A stretch of DNA of 64,000 nt from Burkholderiaceae bacterium (GTDB lineage Bacteria > Pseudomonadota > Gammaproteobacteria > Burkholderiales > Burkholderiaceae_C). A model generated the notes under the pieces. It saw only the letters and a list, made by a program, of their open reading frames with translations, made no database searches and was not told where the DNA came from. The DNA lies in the NCBI GenBank assembly GCA_024235855.1, contig JACKLN010000011.1:62001-126000 (forward strand), in the 5' to 3' direction. Within the stretch, counting starts at the first letter, position 1. Every line of letters starts with the position of its first letter. Of this stretch, positions 60,558 to 64,000 are shown in pieces. The position numbers and the translations under genes are program-made.

Positions 60558-62582
60558 TCAGGCGGCGAAGGGTCTGCGCTCAGCCCACCACGCCAGCACC
60601 CGGGCGACCGATTCTTCGACCGTGAGCGTGGAGTTGTCGAGCTGCACCGCATCCTCGGCCGGCTTCAGGGGCGCCACGATGCGGGAGCTGTCCCGCAGGT
60701 CGCGCGCCTCCAAGTCGGCGCGAAGGGCCTGGATACTAGATGAAATTCCCTTTGAAATCAACTGCTTGTGGCGGCGTTCCGCACGCTGCGCGGCGCTGGC
60801 GGTGAGGTAGACCTTCAGTTGCGCATCCGGGAACACCACGGTGCCCATGTCCCGGCCGTCGGCCACCAGGCCCGGCGCCCGGCGGAACGCCAGTTGCAGG
60901 CCGTGCAGCGCCTCGCGCACGGCCGGCAGCGCCGACACCCGCGAGGCCATCATGCCCGCCTGTTCGCTGCGCAGGGCGTCGGTGACGTCTTGGCCCCGCA
61001 GCCAGCAGCGCCCACCGTCGAACCGCAGGTCCAGCAGGCCGGCCACGCGGGCCACGGCCGCTTCGTCGGCCGGGTCCACGCCATCGTCCATCATCGCCAG
61101 CCCGGTGGCGCGGTAGAGCGCGCCCGAGTCCAGCAGGTGGTAGCCCAGGGCCTGTGCCACCTCGGTTGCCAGCGTGCCCTTGCCGGACGCCGTGGGCCCG
61201 TCGACGGCGATCACCGGCACGTCCTCGGGCCGCGCCCGCGCGACGCCGAACAGGGCGTCGAAGTAGCCGGGGAAGGTCTTGGCCACGCAGTGCGGCTCGA
61301 GGATGCGCACCGGCACGCGGTCCGGATTGAACGCAGCCAGCGACAGGCACATGGCCATGCGGTGGTCGTCGTAGGTGCGCACCGCCGCGGCCCGCCAGGC
61401 GTGCCGGGCCGGCGGGGTGACGGTGATGTAGTCGGCACCTTCCTCCACCACGGCGCCCACGCGCCGAAGTTCCGCGGCCATCGCGGCGATGCGGTCGGTC
61501 TCCTTGACGCGCCAGCTGGCGATGTTGGTCAGCCGCGTGGTGCCGTCGGCGAAGAGGGCCATCGCGGCCAGGGTCATCGCTGCGTCGGGGATGTGGTTGC
61601 AGTCCAGCGTGATGGCCTTGAGTGGCCACAGGCCGCGGTGCACGCTCAGCCAGCCAGGCCCACCGCGCACCTGCGCGCCCATGGCCTGCGCAGCCTCGAC
61701 GAAGCGGATGTCGCCCTGGATGCTGTCCAGCCCCACGCCCTCGATGCGCACCGGCGCGCCGCCGTCGGCGGCGATGGCGCCGAGCGCGATGAAGTACGAC
61801 GCCGACGAGGCATCGCCTTCCACGTGGATGTGGCCTGGCGTGCGGTAGCGGCTGCCGGCCGGGATCGTGAAGCGCGACCAGCCCTGGCGTTCGACCTCGA
61901 TGCCGAAGCGCGCCAGCAGGTTCAGCGTGATCTCCACGTAGGGGCGCGAGATGAGTTCGCCGTCGACGGTGATCACCACGTCGCGCGCGCCGGCCACCAG
62001 CGGCAGAGCCAGCAGCAGCGCGGTCAGGAACTGGCTGGACACGTCGCCGCGCACGCGGATTGGCAGGTCCAGCGCCAGCGTGCCGCCGGCGCTGCCGTGC
62101 AGGCGCAGTGGCGGGTAGCCCGGCGTGCCCAGGTCCTCGACCTGACAGCCCAACGGCCGCAGCGCGTCGACCAGGTCGCCGATCGGGCGCTCGTGCATGC
62201 GCGGCACGCCGGCCAGCGTGAAGCTGCCGCCCTGCGTGGCGGCCAGCACCGCCAGGGCCGCGGTGAGCGGGCGCATCGCGGTGCCGGCGTTGCCGAGGAA
62301 CAGGTCGGCCTCATGCACCTGCAGGCGGCCGCCCAGGCCGGTGACGTGCAGCACGCCGCCGTCGTCACGCAGCGTGCAGCCCAGCGCACGCAGTGCGTCG
62401 AGCATCACGCGCGTGTCGTCCGAATCGAGCAGGTCGTGGACGGCCGTCGTGCCGGCGGCCAACCCGGCCAGCAGCAGCACGCGGTTGGAGATGCTCTTGG
62501 ACCCTGGCAGGCGCACGGTGCCGGAGGCGCCAGCCAGCGGGGGCAGGTCGAGGAAGGGGCGGTGGGTCGGGGGCGCGGTCAT
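60558..62582 (-). CDS. aroA: Bifunctional EPSP synthase / cytidylate kinase fusion
   Basis: A 674-residue natural fusion. Residues about 1-445 are 3-phosphoshikimate 1-carboxyvinyltransferase (LPGSKSISNR with K29, GNAGTAMRPLTA, ending EPHCVAKTFPGYFDALFG), the sixth shikimate-pathway step. Residues about 455-674 are CMP kinase (P-loop VDGPTASGKGT, LDSGALYRATGL, DGRDMGTVVFPDA). The linker is under ten residues. I chose ATG at 62582; an in-frame extension upstream covers a 12-base tandem repeat and the tyrA end. Confidence 0.94.
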   Translation of the reverse strand: MTAPPTHRPFLDLPPLAGASGTVRLPGSKSISNRVLLLAGLAAGTTAVHDLLDSDDTRVMLDALRALGCTLRDDGGVLHVTGLGGRLQVHEADLFLGNAGTAMRPLTAALAVLAATQGGSFTLAGVPRMHERPIGDLVDALRPLGCQVEDLGTPGYPPLRLHGSAGGTLALDLPIRVRGDVSSQFLTALLLALPLVAGARDVVITVDGELISRPYVEITLNLLARFGIEVERQGWSRFTIPAGSRYRTPGHIHVEGDASSASYFIALGAIAADGGAPVRIEGVGLDSIQGDIRFVEAAQAMGAQVRGGPGWLSVHRGLWPLKAITLDCNHIPDAAMTLAAMALFADGTTRLTNIASWRVKETDRIAAMAAELRRVGAVVEEGADYITVTPPARHAWRAAAVRTYDDHRMAMCLSLAAFNPDRVPVRILEPHCVAKTFPGYFDALFGVARARPEDVPVIAVDGPTASGKGTLATEVAQALGYHLLDSGALYRATGLAMMDDGVDPADEAAVARVAGLLDLRFDGGRCWLRGQDVTDALRSEQAGMMASRVSALPAVREALHGLQLAFRRAPGLVADGRDMGTVVFPDAQLKVYLTASAAQRAERRHKQLISKGISSSIQALRADLEARDLRDSSRIVAPLKPAEDAVQLDNSTLTVEESVARVLAWWAERRPFAA

Positions 62583-62630
62583 GGGGAGGTCTCGGTCGGC
62601 GTCGCCTGCGGTGTCGACGGCGGTGTCACG

Positions 62631-62660
62631 GCCGGGTTCACTGCCGGGTTCACTGCCGGG
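62631..62660. repeat. 12-base tandem repeat at the tyrA stop
   Basis: GCCGGGTTCACT occurs twice in tandem, then a half copy (GCCGGG). On minus each unit contains TGA, and the middle one is the tyrA stop (62652-62650); the next unit supplies a second in-frame TGA four codons on. The repeat sits between tyrA and aroA. Confidence 0.75.
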
Positions 62661-63534
62661 TGGTGCCGCGCCCGCCACCCATCTGCCAGCCGGCCCGGCC
62701 CTCCGACGCGGTGCGGATCAGGTCCTCCAGCGCGTCGGCGTTGCCTGACTTCATCACGTGTTCCAGCGCATCGAGCGTGGTGCGGAAGCGGGCCGACTGC
62801 TTGAGCACCTCTTCGCGGTTGGCGATCAGGATGTCGCGCCAGATCGCCGGGTCGCCCGCGGCGATGCGGGTGAAGTCGCGGAAGCCCGGGCCGGCCAGCG
62901 ACAGGAAGTCTCGGCCAGAGGGGTGTCGCGTCACGGCGCTGAAGTAGGCGAAGGCCAGCAGGTGCGGCAGGTGGCTGACGGCGGCAAAGGCGGCGTCGTG
63001 GTTCTCCGGCGACATCTTCAGCACCTGTGCCCCGACCGCGGACCAGACGTCGGTGGCCTTCTGCACCAGCACCGGGTTGGTCTGCTGCACCGGTGTCAGG
63101 ATCACCTGGCGGCCGTTGTAGAGGCTGGCGTCGGCGTGCTGGATGCCGGCCACTTCCTTGCCCGCGATGGGGTGGGCTGGCACGAAGCTGGGCACACGCT
63201 CGCGCAGCACACGGCGTGCGGCGTCCACCACGTCGCGCTTGGTGCTGCCCACGTCCATGAACAGCACGCCGGGCTCCACGAGGTGGCGGATGGCCTTGAA
63301 GGTGCCCTCGGTGGCCGCCACCGGCACGGCGATCAGCACGATGTCCGATCCGGCCACGGCCAGCAGTGCCGATTCGGCGGCAACGTCGATGATGCCCAGC
63401 TTCTTTGCGCGCTCGGTGGTCGACGGCGACTTGCTGTAGCCGACCACGCGGCGCACCAGGCCGCCACGCTTGAGCGCCAGCGCGAACGAGCCGCCCATCA
63501 GGCCGCATCCAATGACACCGAGCTGGTTGAACAT
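62650..63534 (-). CDS. tyrA: Prephenate dehydrogenase
   Basis: A 294-residue NAD(P)-dependent enzyme converting prephenate to 4-hydroxyphenylpyruvate for tyrosine. Rossmann motif GCGLMGGS (9-16), HPIAGKE with the conserved catalytic histidine, and SHLPHLLAF. No chorismate mutase or ACT domain is attached. It begins 15 bases after the pheA stop, within the operon. The C-terminal tail GGGRGTTRQ is encoded next to a tandem repeat and may be variable. Confidence 0.94.
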   Translation of the reverse strand: MFNQLGVIGCGLMGGSFALALKRGGLVRRVVGYSKSPSTTERAKKLGIIDVAAESALLAVAGSDIVLIAVPVAATEGTFKAIRHLVEPGVLFMDVGSTKRDVVDAARRVLRERVPSFVPAHPIAGKEVAGIQHADASLYNGRQVILTPVQQTNPVLVQKATDVWSAVGAQVLKMSPENHDAAFAAVSHLPHLLAFAYFSAVTRHPSGRDFLSLAGPGFRDFTRIAAGDPAIWRDILIANREEVLKQSARFRTTLDALEHVMKSGNADALEDLIRTASEGRAGWQMGGGRGTTRQ

Positions 63535-63549
63535 CGGGGTGCTTCAGCG

Positions 63550-64000
63550 TCAGTGGACGTCGACCGGGTAGGCGCCCAGCACCTTGAAGAAGGCGCAGGC
63601 TTCGCGCAGCGCGGTCAGCGCCGCGGCCACGTTCGGCTGGTCGGGGTGGCCGTCGAGGTCGATGTAGAAGTAGTACTCCCACTGCCCGCTGCGCGCGGGG
63701 CGGGACTCGAACCGCGTCATCGACACGCCGTGGGTCTTCAACGGCACCAGCAGGTCATGCACGGCGCCAGGCTGGTTGGGCACCGAGACCACCAGGCTGG
63801 TGCAGTCGTGGCCCGAGGCCGCCGGCGCCGGATGACGCCGCGGGTCGGTCACGATGGCAAAGCGCGTGCGGTTGTGCGGGTCGTCCTGGATCGCCGGGGC
63901 GACGACGTGCAGGCCGTACTCGCTGCCGGCGCGCGTGCTGGCGATGGCGGCGATCGACGGATCCTCGGCCGCCAGCCGCGCCCCTTCGGCATTGCTGGCC
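63550..64000 (-). CDS. pheA: Prephenate dehydratase, C-terminal part (5' end outside the window)
   Basis: The visible 149 codons cover the end of the dehydratase domain, NRTRFAIV with the conserved TRF motif, and the ACT regulatory domain with SLVVSVPNQPGAVHDLL and the phenylalanine-binding ESRPAR. In betaproteobacteria this is usually a chorismate mutase-prephenate dehydratase; the mutase part would lie beyond 64000. It is the most upstream visible gene of the pheA-tyrA-aroA/cmk cluster. Confidence 0.93.
   Translation of the reverse strand, partial: ASNAEGARLAAEDPSIAAIASTRAGSEYGLHVVAPAIQDDPHNRTRFAIVTDPRRHPAPAASGHDCTSLVVSVPNQPGAVHDLLVPLKTHGVSMTRFESRPARSGQWEYYFYIDLDGHPDQPNVAAALTALREACAFFKVLGAYPVDVH

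Overview
This is a GC-rich (about 70% by eye), densely packed chromosomal window. It reads as a betaproteobacterium of the order Burkholderiales, probably near the Leptothrix/Rubrivivax/Ideonella group. Three things support this: the pheA-tyrA-aroA/cmk-rpsA-ihfB-lapA-lapB gene order with aroA and cmk fused into one protein, a complete System I cytochrome c maturation operon, and betaproteobacterial relatives for nearly every protein. I see no tRNA, rRNA, insertion sequence, prophage, CRISPR array or integrase, and no gene-free stretch longer than 300 bases.

Layout. 1-5554 (minus): ccmA-B-C-D-E-F-G-H, nearly every junction a 4-base stop/start overlap; ccmH runs off the left edge. 5578-9869 (plus): an oxalyl/acyl-CoA synthetase, a ketopantoate-reductase-family enzyme, a duplicated diheme cytochrome c and a flavoprotein. 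9857-17240: a lipoprotein hydrolase divergent from a LysR gene broken by three +1 frameshifts, a P1 peptidase with a fourth, a two-gene acyl-CoA dehydrogenase unit, a retropepsin-like protease and yajQ. 17272-25774: a signalling island with two paralogous pairs (a small periplasmic sulfite-oxidase-fold protein translationally coupled to a hybrid histidine kinase) on either side of murB, then a membrane Ser/Thr kinase. 25839-34944: a fatty-acyl-CoA ligase, a nuclease-fold protein, a histidine phosphatase, an RND efflux adaptor and pump, and an MFS exporter with an extra C-terminal domain. 35025-43301: a core-MetE protein, an Fe(II)/2-oxoglutarate dioxygenase next to a PLP lyase, a repeat protein, a DUF502 membrane protein, an S10 peptidase coupled to a phosphofructokinase, and an HDOD protein. 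43393-47551: an SDR, an RluA-type pseudouridine synthase, rsgA, a hydrolase and small proteins. 47678-51205: dnaE. 51321-56530: a secreted protein, a serine hydrolase, a histidine kinase and response regulator facing each other, and a ComEA-like protein. 56658-64000 (minus): lapB, lapA, ihfB, rpsA, aroA-cmk, tyrA and the 3' part of pheA, that is, aromatic amino-acid synthesis followed by translation, nucleoid and LPS-control genes.

Two patterns cut across the window. Many first genes of transcription units have a sigma-70-like -10 hexamer ending only 5-7 bases before the start codon and no Shine-Dalgarno, which predicts leaderless mRNAs, while other genes have good AGGAG sites. The least explained functional unit is the duplicated sulfite-oxidase-fold/hybrid-kinase pair: the small proteins keep the fold motifs but have no conserved cysteine to hold molybdenum, so I infer periplasmic sensor partners rather than enzymes.
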